64,000 nt of DNA from Ignavibacteria bacterium. GTDB lineage: Bacteria > Bacteroidota > Ignavibacteria > Tepidaquicellales > Tepidaquicellaceae. The DNA lies in contig DATAJP010000003.1 in assembly GCA_036262055.1 (NCBI GenBank), positions 434,001-498,000 on the forward strand. Reading direction: 5' to 3'. Below, piece by piece: positions 15,572 to 25,400 of the stretch. The first letter of the stretch is position 1. The number at the start of each line of letters is the position of its first letter. Position numbers and translations under genes: made by a program. Under the pieces are notes generated by a model. The model was given only the letters and a program-made list of their open reading frames with translations, was not told the origin of the DNA and did no database searches.

Positions 15572-16318
15572 ATGTCCGACTTTGCTTATGGTTTCTTTTA
15601 TCCGTTCAGATGCATTCCGCTGTTTTTCAGGAAGCCAAAGCTTATACTGTTTTCGATAGTCCCGGTTTTAATAAACTTATTAATTTACGGGACTATTTTT
15701 TATTTTGTGTTCAGCTGGATTTATAATACTTCATCTAACATTACCGGTGCAAATAATCCCGATGCCTTATTTTATCAGGAGCTTCTGCACATTCTTGTTC
15801 TTTTTACAACGGTAATTTTACTTTTAGTAATCTGTTATTTTTTCTTTATAACAATCGGCGGAATTATCTCAGCACCGTTCAACGAGCTGCTTTCGGTAAT
15901 CGTCGAAGAAGAACTAACTAAAATTAAAGTCGTAAATCCCCGCGGTTTTTTTGCTGATTCGTGGATGAGCATTAAAGCTGAGGTCGTGAAGCTTGGTTTT
16001 TATTTGTCGATTTCTATTCCGTTGTTCTTGCTTAATTTTATTCCTATTGTCGGTTTCATATTTGATATTCTGAACATTATATTTTCTTCATTTTATAACG
16101 CGCTCGATTTTCTTGATATACCAATGACACGCAGAGAAATAAAATTAAGACAAAAAATTAAAATTACAAATAGCGGTGGAATGTTGAGTTATGGTTTTGG
16201 TGCAATTGCTTTTATAATTATGTTTGTTCCGGTGATAAACGTATTATTGAAACCTTTGCTTGTTGTTTCAGGCACGTCACTTTTTTTTGAAAAAGATTAT
16301 CTAAAATTTTATAAATAA
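15572..16318 (+). CDS. EI24/CysZ-like integral membrane protein
   Basis: A 248-residue inner-membrane protein with four or more long hydrophobic segments (about 20-50, 70-100, 140-165, 200-235). The opening GFFYPFRCIPLFFRKPKLIL and the block FFITIGGIISAPFNELLSV fit the EI24 domain family, which includes the sulfate permease CysZ. The C-terminal LDIPMTRREIKLRQK block also fits, as does a final hydrophobic hairpin. Sulfate transport is not certain, as distant members have unknown roles. It is flanked on both sides by pairs of family E palindromes. Confidence 0.8.
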   Translation: MSDFAYGFFYPFRCIPLFFRKPKLILFSIVPVLINLLIYGTIFYFVFSWIYNTSSNITGANNPDALFYQELLHILVLFTTVILLLVICYFFFITIGGIISAPFNELLSVIVEEELTKIKVVNPRGFFADSWMSIKAEVVKLGFYLSISIPLFLLNFIPIVGFIFDILNIIFSSFYNALDFLDIPMTRREIKLRQKIKITNSGGMLSYGFGAIAFIIMFVPVINVLLKPLLVVSGTSLFFEKDYLKFYK

Positions 16319-16328
16319 ATTTTGTAGC

Positions 16329-16431
16329 CGAACCCTTCAGGGTTCGCAAACGAAAGCTTTCTACCGCAGGAGTCTCTTGCTAAAGGACTCCTGCGAAATA
16401 AAACGTTGGAGTCCCTAAAGGAGACTCCAAC
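16329..16431. repeat. Three palindromes between the EI24-like gene and purL
   Basis: Bases 16329-16346 form cgaaccct-tc-agggttcg. Then 16366-16394 (gcaggagtc...gactcctgc) and 16405-16431 (gttggagtc...gactccaac) are two family E copies. Compensating changes (gcagg/cctgc against gttgg/ccaac) keep the stems paired. Confidence 0.75.
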
Positions 16432-16446
16432 GGGAAATAATTAAAT

Positions 16447-18693
16447 ATGGAAGTAAACTTAGAAGTTGCAAAAGAATTAGGTCTCTTAGAATCCGAGTAT
16501 AACAAAATCCTTGAAATACTCGGAAGAACTCCGACATATACCGAACTGGGAATTTTCTCGGTTATGTGGAGCGAACATTGCTCATATAAAAACTCAATCG
16601 CAGAATTAAAAAAACTCCCCCGCTCAGGCGGACGTTTGCTTGTTTCAGCAGGTGAGGAAAACGCAGGACTCATCGACATCGGTGACGGACTTGCAGTTGC
16701 ATTTAAAATTGAGTCTCACAATCACCCTTCGGCAGTCGAGCCGTTTCAGGGCGCTGCAACAGGCGTCGGCGGTATTCTCCGCGATATTTTCACTATGGGC
16801 GCAAGACCAATTGCAGCTTTGAACTCGCTTCGTTTCGGCAACATCACTCCAAAACCCGATAACGATAAAGAAAAAATTGAGCGTTCAAAATTTTTATTGA
16901 AACATGTCGTCGAAGGCATCGGACATTACGGCAACTGCTTCGGTGTCCCGACCGTCAGCGGCGAAGTTTATTTCGAAGACTGTTATCAGGATAATCCCCT
17001 CGTCAATGCAATGGCAGTCGGTATCGTTAAGAATAACGAAACAGCTACTGCAAAAGCATCGGGAGTCGGTAATCCTGTTTTCATAGTCGGCTCATCGACA
17101 GGTAAAGACGGAATTCACGGAGCAACTTTTGCGTCTGAAGAAATCTCCGAAGAATCGGAATCAAAACGCCCGAACGTTCAGGTCGGTGACCCTTTTACTG
17201 AAAAACTTCTGCTCGAAGCAACTCTTGAAATTATAAAAGAAGGTATCGTTGTCGGCATTCAGGATATGGGTGCTGCGGGAATCACCTGCTCTACTTCAGA
17301 AATGTCCGCAAAAGGTGAATGCGGAATGAGAATAAATCTGGATTATGTTCCACTGCGCGACAAAAACATGAGCGCATATGAAATTATGCTTTCGGAATCT
17401 CAGGAAAGGATGCTTGTCGTAATTCAAAAAGGCAAAGAAGAAAAAGCAAAAGAAATTTTTGCAAAATGGGATTTAAACTGTGTTCAAATCGGCGAGATAA
17501 TCGAAAAACCCGTTGTTGAAGTCTATTATCAGGATAAGCTTATGGCTGAAGTTCCTGCCGAACCTTTGGTTCTTGGCGGCGGTGCGCCTGTTTATATCCG
17601 TGAGAAAAAAGAACCTGAATATTTCAAGACAACTCGTGCATTAGATGCAAATAAATTATCCGAACCGAAAAACTTAAATGAAGTTTTAATAAAGCTTCTT
17701 TCTTCACCGAGCATTACAAATAAAAAATGGATTTATAATCAATACGATACTCAGGTTCGTACTAATACAGTCATTCTTCCCGGCTGTGATGCGTCGGTCA
17801 TTCGCTTAAAAGGAACAAACAAAGCTCTTGCGATGAAAGTAGATTGCAACAGCAAATATGTTTATCTCAATCCTTACAAAGGCGGAATGATTGCAGTTTC
17901 CGAATGCGTTCGCAACGTTGTTTGCACAGGAGGGACACCTCTGGGTATAACGAATTGTCTCAACTTTGGCAATCCATATAATCCTGAAGTGTATTATCAA
18001 TTCTCTGAAGCGCTTCGCGGTATGGGGGACGCCTGTAAAAAATATGATACTCCTGTTACAGGTGGTAACGTTAGTTTTTATAATCAGTCGCGTGAGTATG
18101 CTGTCTTCCCTACCCCGACAATCGGAGTAATCGGATTAATCGAAGACGTTTCCAAAACCACTTCAAGCTTTTTTAAAAATGAAAATGATGTTATTATTCT
18201 CATCGGCAAACAAAATTCAAATGAAATCGGCGGTTCGGAATATTTAAATCAGATTCATAATCTTGTTCAGGGAGATACACCTGACCTTGATTTAAATTAC
18301 GAACATAACTTGCATCAGACCGTTCTGAAATTAATTGATAATAAATTAATTAATTCCGCTCATGATGTTTCTGATGGCGGTATTGCTACCGCTCTTGCAG
18401 AATGCTGCGTTATGAATACCGACAAAATGCTTGGGTGCGAAGTAAATCTGCCTTATAAACATAGAAAAGACTTCGAGTTATTCGGTGAAACCCAGAGCAG
18501 AATAATTGTCTCAGCTTCTGAGAATAATTTGGAAAAAATAAAGCAAATTTGTGAAACTAATTCCATAGATTTCAATGTTATCGGTAAAGTCAGAGGGGAA
18601 AAACTCAAAATCAATAATGACATTGAATTAAATTTGAATGATATTTATAATGCTTATTATAATTCGTTACATTCAATATTGGAAACAACTTGA
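16447..18693 (+). CDS. purL: Phosphoribosylformylglycinamidine synthase subunit PurL
   Basis: This is the large subunit that converts FGAR, ATP and ammonia to FGAM in purine synthesis. The 748 residues match the short PurL type, which needs separate PurS and PurQ; neither is in the window. Visible motifs are [14 protein letters not shown] near residue 36, [20 protein letters not shown] near 90, [17 protein letters not shown] near 275, and the second-half repeats ([25 protein letters not shown]). The ATG start gives the expected N-terminus. Its stop overlaps the next gene's TTG by four bases, although the two functions are unrelated. Confidence 0.96.
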   Translation: MEVNLEVAKELGLLESEYNKILEILGRTPTYTELGIFSVMWSEHCSYKNSIAELKKLPRSGGRLLVSAGEENAGLIDIGDGLAVAFKIESHNHPSAVEPFQGAATGVGGILRDIFTMGARPIAALNSLRFGNITPKPDNDKEKIERSKFLLKHVVEGIGHYGNCFGVPTVSGEVYFEDCYQDNPLVNAMAVGIVKNNETATAKASGVGNPVFIVGSSTGKDGIHGATFASEEISEESESKRPNVQVGDPFTEKLLLEATLEIIKEGIVVGIQDMGAAGITCSTSEMSAKGECGMRINLDYVPLRDKNMSAYEIMLSESQERMLVVIQKGKEEKAKEIFAKWDLNCVQIGEIIEKPVVEVYYQDKLMAEVPAEPLVLGGGAPVYIREKKEPEYFKTTRALDANKLSEPKNLNEVLIKLLSSPSITNKKWIYNQYDTQVRTNTVILPGCDASVIRLKGTNKALAMKVDCNSKYVYLNPYKGGMIAVSECVRNVVCTGGTPLGITNCLNFGNPYNPEVYYQFSEALRGMGDACKKYDTPVTGGNVSFYNQSREYAVFPTPTIGVIGLIEDVSKTTSSFFKNENDVIILIGKQNSNEIGGSEYLNQIHNLVQGDTPDLDLNYEHNLHQTVLKLIDNKLINSAHDVSDGGIATALAECCVMNTDKMLGCEVNLPYKHRKDFELFGETQSRIIVSASENNLEKIKQICETNSIDFNVIGKVRGEKLKINNDIELNLNDIYNAYYNSLHSILETT

Positions 18694-19355
18694 GCAATAA
18701 GATACTAATTGCTTTACTTTTTATTTTATTAATTCACAATACGTCATACTCTCAATATTTAGATTCATCTGAGTATAATGTCCCATCTTATTCATTAAAA
18801 GATTTTACATCCTCAAAATTTCTAAAACCCGGAAATACTGAAATAAACCCTGCTCTACCCGCTGCTATATGGCTGTGGTCGGCAATTTATTTCTTTAATC
18901 CGATTGTTACTTTCCAAAACGGCGGAGCGAACGTCGGGCTTACAAAAGAGATTTCTCTCGGATTCGGTTATTTTGGTGAATACAGAATCGGTGCCGAATA
19001 CTCTTTAATCTTCAAAGGAAACCAAAAAAACCAGCTTCGTCTTTCGGCTAAATATGATTATCTCTTAAAGGACAGCATTCAGCCGTCAAATATGCTTCAA
19101 GGAACAACTGTTCTTTCGCTTGGAGGAGGTTACTTTACTGATTTTACTGATAGCGGAATTTTCCCCGAAGCATCTTTCGGTTATTCGATACGCAATGATA
19201 AATTTCTTTTTTATCCTCATATAAAAGCGCGTTATACATTTGTTAATCATGGCAGCGGAACTAATTTTTTTGATTTATCCGCAGGTATTATTATCGGCTT
19301 TGCAAATCCGTTCATAGATTTAAAAATAAGAAGAAACGACCCTAACTTTAACTGA
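18690..19355 (+). CDS. Putative outer-membrane beta-barrel protein
   Basis: A 221-residue protein with a signal peptide ([22 protein letters not shown]). The mature part has alternating amphipathic strands ([53 protein letters not shown]) as expected for a small barrel, though it ends in charged residues rather than an aromatic. It starts with TTG within the purL stop and its own TGA overlaps the ATG of the MlaE-type permease by one base. It is therefore cotranslated with the lipid transporter and is a candidate outer-membrane partner. No family name is assigned. Confidence 0.75.
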   Translation: MSNKILIALLFILLIHNTSYSQYLDSSEYNVPSYSLKDFTSSKFLKPGNTEINPALPAAIWLWSAIYFFNPIVTFQNGGANVGLTKEISLGFGYFGEYRIGAEYSLIFKGNQKNQLRLSAKYDYLLKDSIQPSNMLQGTTVLSLGGGYFTDFTDSGIFPEASFGYSIRNDKFLFYPHIKARYTFVNHGSGTNFFDLSAGIIIGFANPFIDLKIRRNDPNFN

Positions 19356-20173
19356 TGACTGACAATAATAATAGCAACGACGTTAAGTTATTCGGAAATT
19401 TTACGATTGCCCTGCCCGGTTCCATCGTAGGTTTTTTTGGAAAGTTAGGCAATCTCTTTTCATTTGCTGCCGCATATTTCAAACAGGTTATTGTTCCAAA
19501 ATATGAAATCAAAGAGACCTTTATACAATTTTATGCAATTGGGTATAAGTCCTTTGGATTAGTGGGAATTACTGGCTTTATTATAGGATTAACTTTAACC
19601 CTTCAATCCATACCGACTTTAACAATGTTTGGAGCTCAGTCTCTTGTACCCTCTATGGTAGCGGTTGCCATATTTCGTGAGATTGGTCCCGTTATTACAG
19701 CTCTTATATTTGCGGGAAAAATCGGATCAGGCATCGGGGCAGAACTTGGCTCAATGAAGGTCACAGAACAAATTGACGCAATGGAAGTATCCGGAACAGA
19801 CCCATTCAAATATCTTGTTGTTACACGAGTCACCGCTGCAACTTTAATGCTTCCACTCCTTATATTTTATGCTGATGCATTGGCTTTATTCGGTGGCTAT
19901 CTTTCATTTAATTTGAGCGAAGACGTTACTATACGCGGGTATTTGATTTCAACGTTTCAAAATATCGGCTTTGATGATATTCTGCCTGCAACTATAAAAT
20001 CATTTTTCTTTGGGTTTTCAATCGGAGTAGTCGGATGTTTTGAGGGATATAATGCAGACAGAGGCACCGAGTCTGTTGGAATTGCAGCTAATACTGCTGT
20101 TGTCATTTCCTCTTTGTGTGTAATCATTATCGATATGCTTGCAGTACAAATCACAAGCTTGCTTGGTATATAA
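19355..20173 (+). CDS. MlaE-family lipid ABC transporter permease
   Basis: A 272-residue membrane protein of the MlaE/YrbE/TrnB family, the permease of MCE-type lipid transporters that move phospholipids between inner and outer membranes. The diagnostic block GPVITALIFAGKIGSGIGAE followed by LGSMKVTEQIDAMEV is present near residues 110-145. About five hydrophobic segments are visible. It begins in the stop codon of the upstream barrel gene and is followed after three bases by the ATPase and then by the MCE protein, the usual E-F-D order. No MlaA, MlaB or MlaC is in the window. Confidence 0.93.
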   Translation: MTDNNNSNDVKLFGNFTIALPGSIVGFFGKLGNLFSFAAAYFKQVIVPKYEIKETFIQFYAIGYKSFGLVGITGFIIGLTLTLQSIPTLTMFGAQSLVPSMVAVAIFREIGPVITALIFAGKIGSGIGAELGSMKVTEQIDAMEVSGTDPFKYLVVTRVTAATLMLPLLIFYADALALFGGYLSFNLSEDVTIRGYLISTFQNIGFDDILPATIKSFFFGFSIGVVGCFEGYNADRGTESVGIAANTAVVISSLCVIIIDMLAVQITSLLGI

Positions 20174-20176
20174 TGT

Positions 20177-20989
20177 ATGGCTGACATAAAAGATACAAAT
20201 AATAAAAATACAAACGGTAATACCGCAAATAACGGAAATACTAACACATCTTCAAAATCAGGCGGAGACGTCATTAAGATTACCGGTTTGAAAAAAGCAT
20301 TTGGTTCAAACGTTGTTATTGATAATATGAACCTTACAGTTAAAAAAGGTGAGACACTTGTTATTCTCGGACGTTCAGGAACGGGAAAATCAGTTGTCTT
20401 AAAATGCATTGTCCGTTTGATTAAACCTGACGAAGGCACAATTGAAGTTGATGGACAAAATGTTGATAATCTAAACGGTGATGATTTACAAAAGTTCAGA
20501 AAAGAAGTGGGATTTTTATTTCAAAGTGGAGCATTGTATGACTCAATGACTGTTCGTGAAAATCTTATGTTCCCTGTTATCAGGCAGAGTGATTATGATG
20601 GAAGCAACGTTGAGCCTAAGGTCGAAGAAGAATTAAAAAACGTCGGGCTTTCACAGGCAATTGACAAAATGCCTTCCGAGCTTTCAGGGGGTATGCAGAA
20701 AAGAATCGGTCTTGCAAGAACATTAATGCTTGACCCCAAAATTATTTTATATGACGAGCCGACAACGGGACTTGATACTTATACATCAAAAGAAATCAGC
20801 GAGCTTATTATGGATATGAAAAAGAAATTTGGTGTAACTTCAGTAGTTGTTACTCATGATATGAACTGTGCTAAATTAATTTCAGACAGGATTGTGGTTC
20901 TCAAAGACGGACGTTTCGTTGCCCAGGGAAGCTTCGATGAACTATCAAAATCTGATGACGAATTTATTAAGAGTTTTTTTACATATTAA
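20177..20989 (+). CDS. MlaF-family lipid ABC transporter ATPase
   Basis: A 270-residue ABC ATPase that would power the adjacent MlaE-type permease. Walker A GRSGTGKS is near residue 60, the Q-loop FLFQSG near 115, the signature LSGGMQKRIGLAR near 172, Walker B IILYDEPTTGLD near 190, and the switch His in VVTHDM. Before the ABC domain there is an unusual Asn/Thr/Gly-rich head of about 30 residues (DTNNKNTNGNTANNGNTN), of low complexity. ATG at 20177 is the first possible start after the upstream stop. Confidence 0.93.
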   Translation: MADIKDTNNKNTNGNTANNGNTNTSSKSGGDVIKITGLKKAFGSNVVIDNMNLTVKKGETLVILGRSGTGKSVVLKCIVRLIKPDEGTIEVDGQNVDNLNGDDLQKFRKEVGFLFQSGALYDSMTVRENLMFPVIRQSDYDGSNVEPKVEEELKNVGLSQAIDKMPSELSGGMQKRIGLARTLMLDPKIILYDEPTTGLDTYTSKEISELIMDMKKKFGVTSVVVTHDMNCAKLISDRIVVLKDGRFVAQGSFDELSKSDDEFIKSFFTY

Positions 20990-21013
20990 AGATTTATATT
21001 AAGGATATTTTTT

Positions 21014-22084
21014 ATGGATAAGTCAAAAAAAGTAAAGCTGGGATTTTTCTTAGGAGTAGGTTTGCTCCTGTTTATTATTACCATGTTTTATCTGGGTAAT
21101 AAGGAAAATATTTTTACCCCGACAGTAACGCTTAACTCCATTTTTACGGATGTAAGCGGACTGACCGCAGGAAATAATGTAACATATTCCGGTATTAATA
21201 TAGGAACTGTCCAGAGTATAGATATTCAAGGTATCAATAAAGTAAGAGTTATAATGACCGTTCAGAAAAGTGTTCTTAAATACATTAAAAAAGATTCGCA
21301 GGTAACTATAAACTCAACAAGTCTTGTGGGAAGCAAAGCCGTATCTATTTCATCTGGTTCAGACACAGCTAAAACTGCTGAAGATGGAGATTATCTCCCT
21401 TCAAATTTGCCTATAGACATCGGACAGATAATGAACAACCTGTATAACTCAACAAAACAGGCGGATTCGATAGCGCAGGAGTTAACTACAATCGTGGCAA
21501 AGGTTAATTCAGGCGAAGGAACACTCGGGCAATTAATTAATAATAAGAGCTTATATAATAGTGTTGACTCGGCATTCAATACTTTTAGCAGTTACACCGA
21601 TCAAATTAATGCCGTTGTATTTAAGCTTTCCGGCATGATTGACAAAGTGTCTTACCAGATTAATGATTTTACTGTAGAAGTTAATAAAATCACAAGAGAC
21701 ATTGCCGCTATTACACAAAAAATGAATTCTAACCAATCCGTCATAGGCACAATATTGACCGACACAAATTTTGCCAACAATATAAAAGATATTATAAGAC
21801 AGTCGGACGAAGCTGTAAGAAACTTTGAGCGCGGCGCATTCAGTTTCCAGCAGAACATGGAAGCTTTGAAACATAATTTCCTCTTCAAAGGATATTTTGA
21901 AGATATGGGATATTGGGATAAAACAGAATTTGAAAAACAAGTTCAGCAAAAACAAAAAGAATTTGACCAGCGTCAGCAATACTTAGACCAGCAGCAGGCA
22001 ATAATCGAGGGATTGCAGAAAAAACTTCAGGAGCTTGAAAAACGTTTAGATGAAGAAATTCAGAAAAACAGTCAGCAGAAATAA
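21014..22084 (+). CDS. MCE/MlaD-family protein
   Basis: A 356-residue membrane-anchored protein: Lys-rich start, one transmembrane helix (residues 9-27, FFLGVGLLLFIITMFYLG), then an MCE domain (about 35-115) with DVSGLTAGNNVTYSGINIG, the core pattern of the family. MCE proteins form hexameric rings or tubes that carry lipids across the periplasm. Long helices follow, and the last 50 residues are a coiled coil rich in Gln/Glu/Lys. A weak aaggat ribosome-binding site precedes the ATG. It closes the transporter gene set. Confidence 0.92.
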   Translation: MDKSKKVKLGFFLGVGLLLFIITMFYLGNKENIFTPTVTLNSIFTDVSGLTAGNNVTYSGINIGTVQSIDIQGINKVRVIMTVQKSVLKYIKKDSQVTINSTSLVGSKAVSISSGSDTAKTAEDGDYLPSNLPIDIGQIMNNLYNSTKQADSIAQELTTIVAKVNSGEGTLGQLINNKSLYNSVDSAFNTFSSYTDQINAVVFKLSGMIDKVSYQINDFTVEVNKITRDIAAITQKMNSNQSVIGTILTDTNFANNIKDIIRQSDEAVRNFERGAFSFQQNMEALKHNFLFKGYFEDMGYWDKTEFEKQVQQKQKEFDQRQQYLDQQQAIIEGLQKKLQELEKRLDEEIQKNSQQK

Positions 22085-22094
22085 TTTTATTTAA

Positions 22095-22715
22095 ATGAAA
22101 AGATATTCGGTAATATTATCATTACCAATAATTTCATTAATCTTTTTATATGGTTGCTCAGGTGCGAGAACTGATGAGACATACACAGAAGAAACAACTA
22201 AAGAAGCCGAAGAAAAAATTGATACACCTGAAGAAGTATCCTCTACGGAGGCAGAGTTAATTTTTTCGACTGCTTTCGAAGAACAAAAAAACCCGATGTA
22301 TGCAAAAAATGCCGACACGATTTTTCTTTACTGGTTAAACAATAGAATCCTCGAACTCGGTTATCAATCCCGATGTAATATTTTCGCTTTGAATACTTTA
22401 CACAAAGCAGGTTTCAAATGCCCTGATGTAAATACTTTAACGCGTGATTTGATGGACACAACAAGATTTAACGATATATTCACATATATAAGAGTAGATA
22501 CTATTGCCCAGATAAAAAAAGGTGACCTGCTTGTCTGGAATGGTCACGTGATAATCTTCGAAAAGCTTGTTAAAAGCCGTGAAAAATATTTTGCTCAGGC
22601 AATCTGGGCAGGAACATCACAAGATGACGACGGAAAAATGATTATGAACAACGTGATTTATGGGAAGTACCCTCTTGAAGGATATTATATCATCAGACGG
22701 CCTGTAAAGAAATAA
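22095..22715 (+). CDS. Lipoprotein with NlpC/P60- or CHAP-like cysteine peptidase features
   Basis: A 206-residue protein with a lipoprotein signal (SLIFLYGC, lipid Cys at about 21), followed by a Glu/Thr-rich linker. The folded part has a candidate catalytic Cys in SRCNIFALNTLHKAGF and a His in KKGDLLVWNGHVIIFEK. This resembles the Cys...GDL.....GH.... layout of NlpC/P60 and CHAP wall amidases. This is a motif-level guess; the second half of the triad is not obvious. It lies 10 bases after the MCE gene and before acpP, so it may be cotranscribed with the lipid transporter. Confidence 0.7.
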   Translation: MKRYSVILSLPIISLIFLYGCSGARTDETYTEETTKEAEEKIDTPEEVSSTEAELIFSTAFEEQKNPMYAKNADTIFLYWLNNRILELGYQSRCNIFALNTLHKAGFKCPDVNTLTRDLMDTTRFNDIFTYIRVDTIAQIKKGDLLVWNGHVIIFEKLVKSREKYFAQAIWAGTSQDDDGKMIMNNVIYGKYPLEGYYIIRRPVKK

Positions 22716-22799
22716 AAAATCATCCAAATACATAACTTTCAAAAGTTTAATATTATTACTATTTTTACACAAATTAATTTCTAAATAAGGAGAAAAATA

Positions 22800-23042
22800 A
22801 TGACTCAAGACGAAATCAAAGACAAAGTCACAAAAGCAATCGTCGATAAATTAAATGTAGAAGAATCAAAAATTACCCCCGAAGCTTCGTTTATAAACGA
22901 TTTGGGAGCAGATTCACTTGATACCGTTGAGTTAGTTATGAAGTTCGAAGAAGAATTTGATATTAAAATTCCTGATGAAGATGCTGAAAAAATTCAGACC
23001 GTAGGTAATGCAATTAGTTATATTCAAGAAAAAGTAAAATAA
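22800..23042 (+). CDS. acpP: Acyl carrier protein
   Basis: An 80-residue acidic protein that carries fatty acyl chains on a phosphopantetheine arm. The attachment Ser is in [14 protein letters not shown], the family signature. Charge and length are typical. A strong ribosome-binding site (aaggag) precedes the ATG at a spacing of seven bases. It is followed at 13 bases by fabF and then by rnc, the classical acpP-fabF-rnc order. Confidence 0.97.
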   Translation: MTQDEIKDKVTKAIVDKLNVEESKITPEASFINDLGADSLDTVELVMKFEEEFDIKIPDEDAEKIQTVGNAISYIQEKVK

Positions 23043-23055
23043 GTAAAATTTTTAA

Positions 23056-24345
23056 ATGCGCAGAAGAGTTGTTGTAACAGGTATAGGTGCGGTAACGCCA
23101 ATCGGGCTAACCGTTGAGGAATTCTGGACTAATCTAATCGCAGGAAAGAGCGGTGTTGATTACATCACGGATTATGAGCGTTATTTTAATCCTGAGAATT
23201 TCAAAACAAAGTTCGCCGCTCAACTGAAGGGATTTGACCCGTTGAATTTTATGGACAGGAAACTCTCACAGAGAGTTGATCCCTTCACACAGTATGCCCT
23301 TGCAGCAACAGATATGGCGCTTAAAGATTCAGAATTGAATCTTGATAAAATCGACCGCGACCGTGCGGGTGTTGTTTACGGTTCGGGAATCGGCGGAATG
23401 ACAACATACGAAAAAGAACAGAACAAATTATTTTTCCGTCTGCCTCAGCCAACACCTGACGATAAAGCACCGCAAAACCCCGATAGAGTTAGTCCGTTTT
23501 TTATTCCTATGCTTATTGCGGATATTGCAGCGGGAAGAATCTCTATGCAATATAAGCTCAAAGGTCCTAACTATGCTACGATTTCCGCCTGCACAACTTC
23601 AGCGCACTCTATTATAGACTCTGTTATGATTATTCAGCGGGGTCTTGCAGACATTATGGTAACCGGAGGTTCAGAAGCAGTCATTACTCCGATGGGAGTC
23701 GGCGGATTCAATGCTATGCATGCGCTTTCAACCAGAAATGATGACCCTAAAAAAGCATCACGTCCTTTTGAGAAAAACCGTGATGGGTTTGTTATGGGTG
23801 AAGGCGGCGCAACGTTAATACTCGAAGAACTCGAACACGCAAAAGCAAGAGGAGCGAAAATTTATGCTGAAATTACCGGAATCGGAATGACCGGTGACGC
23901 TCATCACATAACCGAACCTGCACCACACGGTGAAGGAGTTGTAAAAGCAATTAAATACGCAATACAAGATTCGGGAATGACAATAAACGACATCGATGTA
24001 ATCAACGCACACGGAACATCAACTCCTGCAAATGATAAAAACGAAACAGCAGCAATCAAAATTGTATTCGGTGAAAAAGCTTATGACATCCCTGTTCACT
24101 CTATTAAATCAATGATAGGTCATTTGCTCGGTGCAGCAGGTGCAATTGAAGCAATTGCATCGATTTTGACTATTCGTGACGGAATAATTCCACCAACGAT
24201 AAATTATGAAGAAAAAGACCCCGAGTGTGATTTATTTTACGTACCTAATGTAGCATTGAAAAAAGAAGTTAACACTGTTTTATCTGACAATTCAGGTTTT
24301 GGGGGACATAACACGGCAATTGTATTTAAAAAATTTGGAGAATAA
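23056..24345 (+). CDS. fabF: 3-oxoacyl-[acyl-carrier-protein] synthase II
   Basis: This is the condensing enzyme that elongates acyl-ACP with malonyl-ACP in fatty acid synthesis. The 429 residues include the active-site Cys in ISACTTSAHSI and the two His residues in NAHGTSTPAND and KSMIGHLLGAAGAIEA, plus the terminal NSGFGGHNTAIVFKK. The N-terminus MRRRVVVTGIGAVTPIG is typical and fixes the ATG. It is slightly longer than E. coli FabF. It lies between acpP and rnc. Confidence 0.97.
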   Translation: MRRRVVVTGIGAVTPIGLTVEEFWTNLIAGKSGVDYITDYERYFNPENFKTKFAAQLKGFDPLNFMDRKLSQRVDPFTQYALAATDMALKDSELNLDKIDRDRAGVVYGSGIGGMTTYEKEQNKLFFRLPQPTPDDKAPQNPDRVSPFFIPMLIADIAAGRISMQYKLKGPNYATISACTTSAHSIIDSVMIIQRGLADIMVTGGSEAVITPMGVGGFNAMHALSTRNDDPKKASRPFEKNRDGFVMGEGGATLILEELEHAKARGAKIYAEITGIGMTGDAHHITEPAPHGEGVVKAIKYAIQDSGMTINDIDVINAHGTSTPANDKNETAAIKIVFGEKAYDIPVHSIKSMIGHLLGAAGAIEAIASILTIRDGIIPPTINYEEKDPECDLFYVPNVALKKEVNTVLSDNSGFGGHNTAIVFKKFGE

Positions 24346-24372
24346 TACATCCCTTTTCTGCCACAGTAATAA

Positions 24373-25215
24373 ATGTTTAAAACTTTAAAGAATCTTACCC
24401 GCATTATTCCTTTCCTGAAACGGAGAAAGAAGGAAGAGGATTTACCTGATATTATCCCTTCACGCCTTATCAGGAAAATCGATTTCGAAAAATTCCAGAA
24501 TGCAATTCATTATAAGATTCTGAATCGTGAATTTTTTGTTACCGCGCTTACACACCGTTCATTTATAAAAGTCCGTAAAGATACTTTAAAGCCCGGTCTC
24601 GTTTCTAATGAACGTCTTGAGTTTTTAGGCGATGCAGTTCTTGACCTTGTAGTTGCTGAATATTTATACAAAAACTTCCCTCACAATGAAGAAGGCGACC
24701 TTACAAAATTCCGTTCTATACTTGTTAACAAAAGATTCCTTGCAGAACGTGCTAAAGTTTTGAAGCTTAATGAATTCATTCTCGCATCATACACTGCTTT
24801 AAAATCAATCGAAGAAGGATATGATGCAATACTTGCCGATGCTTATGAAGCTGTTATCGGCGCAATATTTCTTGACTCAGGTTATACTGCCGCCAAAGAA
24901 TTTATTAATGAAGAAATTTTCGTCAAACTTGACGTTAAATGGCTCGACCAGTTTGATGAAAATCATAAAAGCAAATTCCTTGAATATGCGCAGGCGCATA
25001 CTGATTTTATTCCCGAATACAATGTGATCAAGCAGGAAGGACCGGAACATAATAAACTATTCACCGTTGAAGTTTATCTGAACAATCGAAGTTTGGGTAT
25101 AGGCAAAGGAAAATCAAAGAAACAAGCTGAACAGGAAGCGGCAAAAAACGCTTTACAGAACCTCGACGTGATTGAAAAGATGGGCTTGAAAAAACATTCG
25201 AAAAAGCAATTTTGA
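24373..25215 (+). CDS. rnc: Ribonuclease III
   Basis: A double-strand-specific endoribonuclease for rRNA and mRNA processing. The 280 residues comprise a basic N-terminal head of about 35 residues (longer than usual), the RNase III domain with the signature NERLEFLGDAVLDLVVAEYL near 78, the second acidic cluster in DAYEAVIGAIFLDSG, and a C-terminal dsRNA-binding domain ending with KGKSKKQAEQEAAKNAL. It is the last gene of the acpP-fabF-rnc group; a promoter for the next unit follows 24 bases later. Confidence 0.96.
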   Translation: MFKTLKNLTRIIPFLKRRKKEEDLPDIIPSRLIRKIDFEKFQNAIHYKILNREFFVTALTHRSFIKVRKDTLKPGLVSNERLEFLGDAVLDLVVAEYLYKNFPHNEEGDLTKFRSILVNKRFLAERAKVLKLNEFILASYTALKSIEEGYDAILADAYEAVIGAIFLDSGYTAAKEFINEEIFVKLDVKWLDQFDENHKSKFLEYAQAHTDFIPEYNVIKQEGPEHNKLFTVEVYLNNRSLGIGKGKSKKQAEQEAAKNALQNLDVIEKMGLKKHSKKQF

Positions 25216-25238
25216 ATGGCATAAAATTTGTTTAAGTA

Positions 25239-25269
25239 TTGACTATTTAGAAACTTACTAATATCTTTG
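25239..25269 (+). promoter_or_regulatory. Promoter before the porU leader
   Basis: TTGACT (25239-25244) lies 17 bases before TATCTTTG (25262-25269). The latter fits the Bacteroidetes -7 consensus TAnnTTTG. Transcription would begin near 25275-25278, leaving a leader of about 175 bases before porU. Confidence 0.6.
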
Positions 25270-25274
25270 TAAGG

Positions 25275-25400
25275 CAAAAATTAAAAGAAAGGAAAGTATA
25301 GCACAAAACGCGACTTTTTTGTAATTAAAGAAACTTTTTAATGAAAATAATAGTAAGCCATTTATCGAAGTTCAATCTGAACTTTAATAAATGGTTTTTT
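25275..25400 (+). ncRNA. Candidate leader RNA / small RNA upstream of porU
   Basis: The stretch between the promoter above and the terminator at 25358-25400 would make a discrete RNA of about 125 bases. It has no conserved protein; a 21-codon frame starting ATG at 25341 runs across the hairpin and could be a leader peptide. It could be an independent small RNA or an attenuator for porU-porV. Boundaries are approximate. No known RNA family was recognised. Confidence 0.4.
25358..25400 (+). terminator. Terminator hairpin within the porU leader
   Basis: A two-part stem is followed by TTTTTT: ccattta (25358-25364) pairs with taaatgg (25388-25394), and aagttc (25368-25373) with gaactt (25379-25384), loop aatct. 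It lies downstream of the promoter and upstream of porU, so porU needs read-through or a second promoter. Confidence 0.7.
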
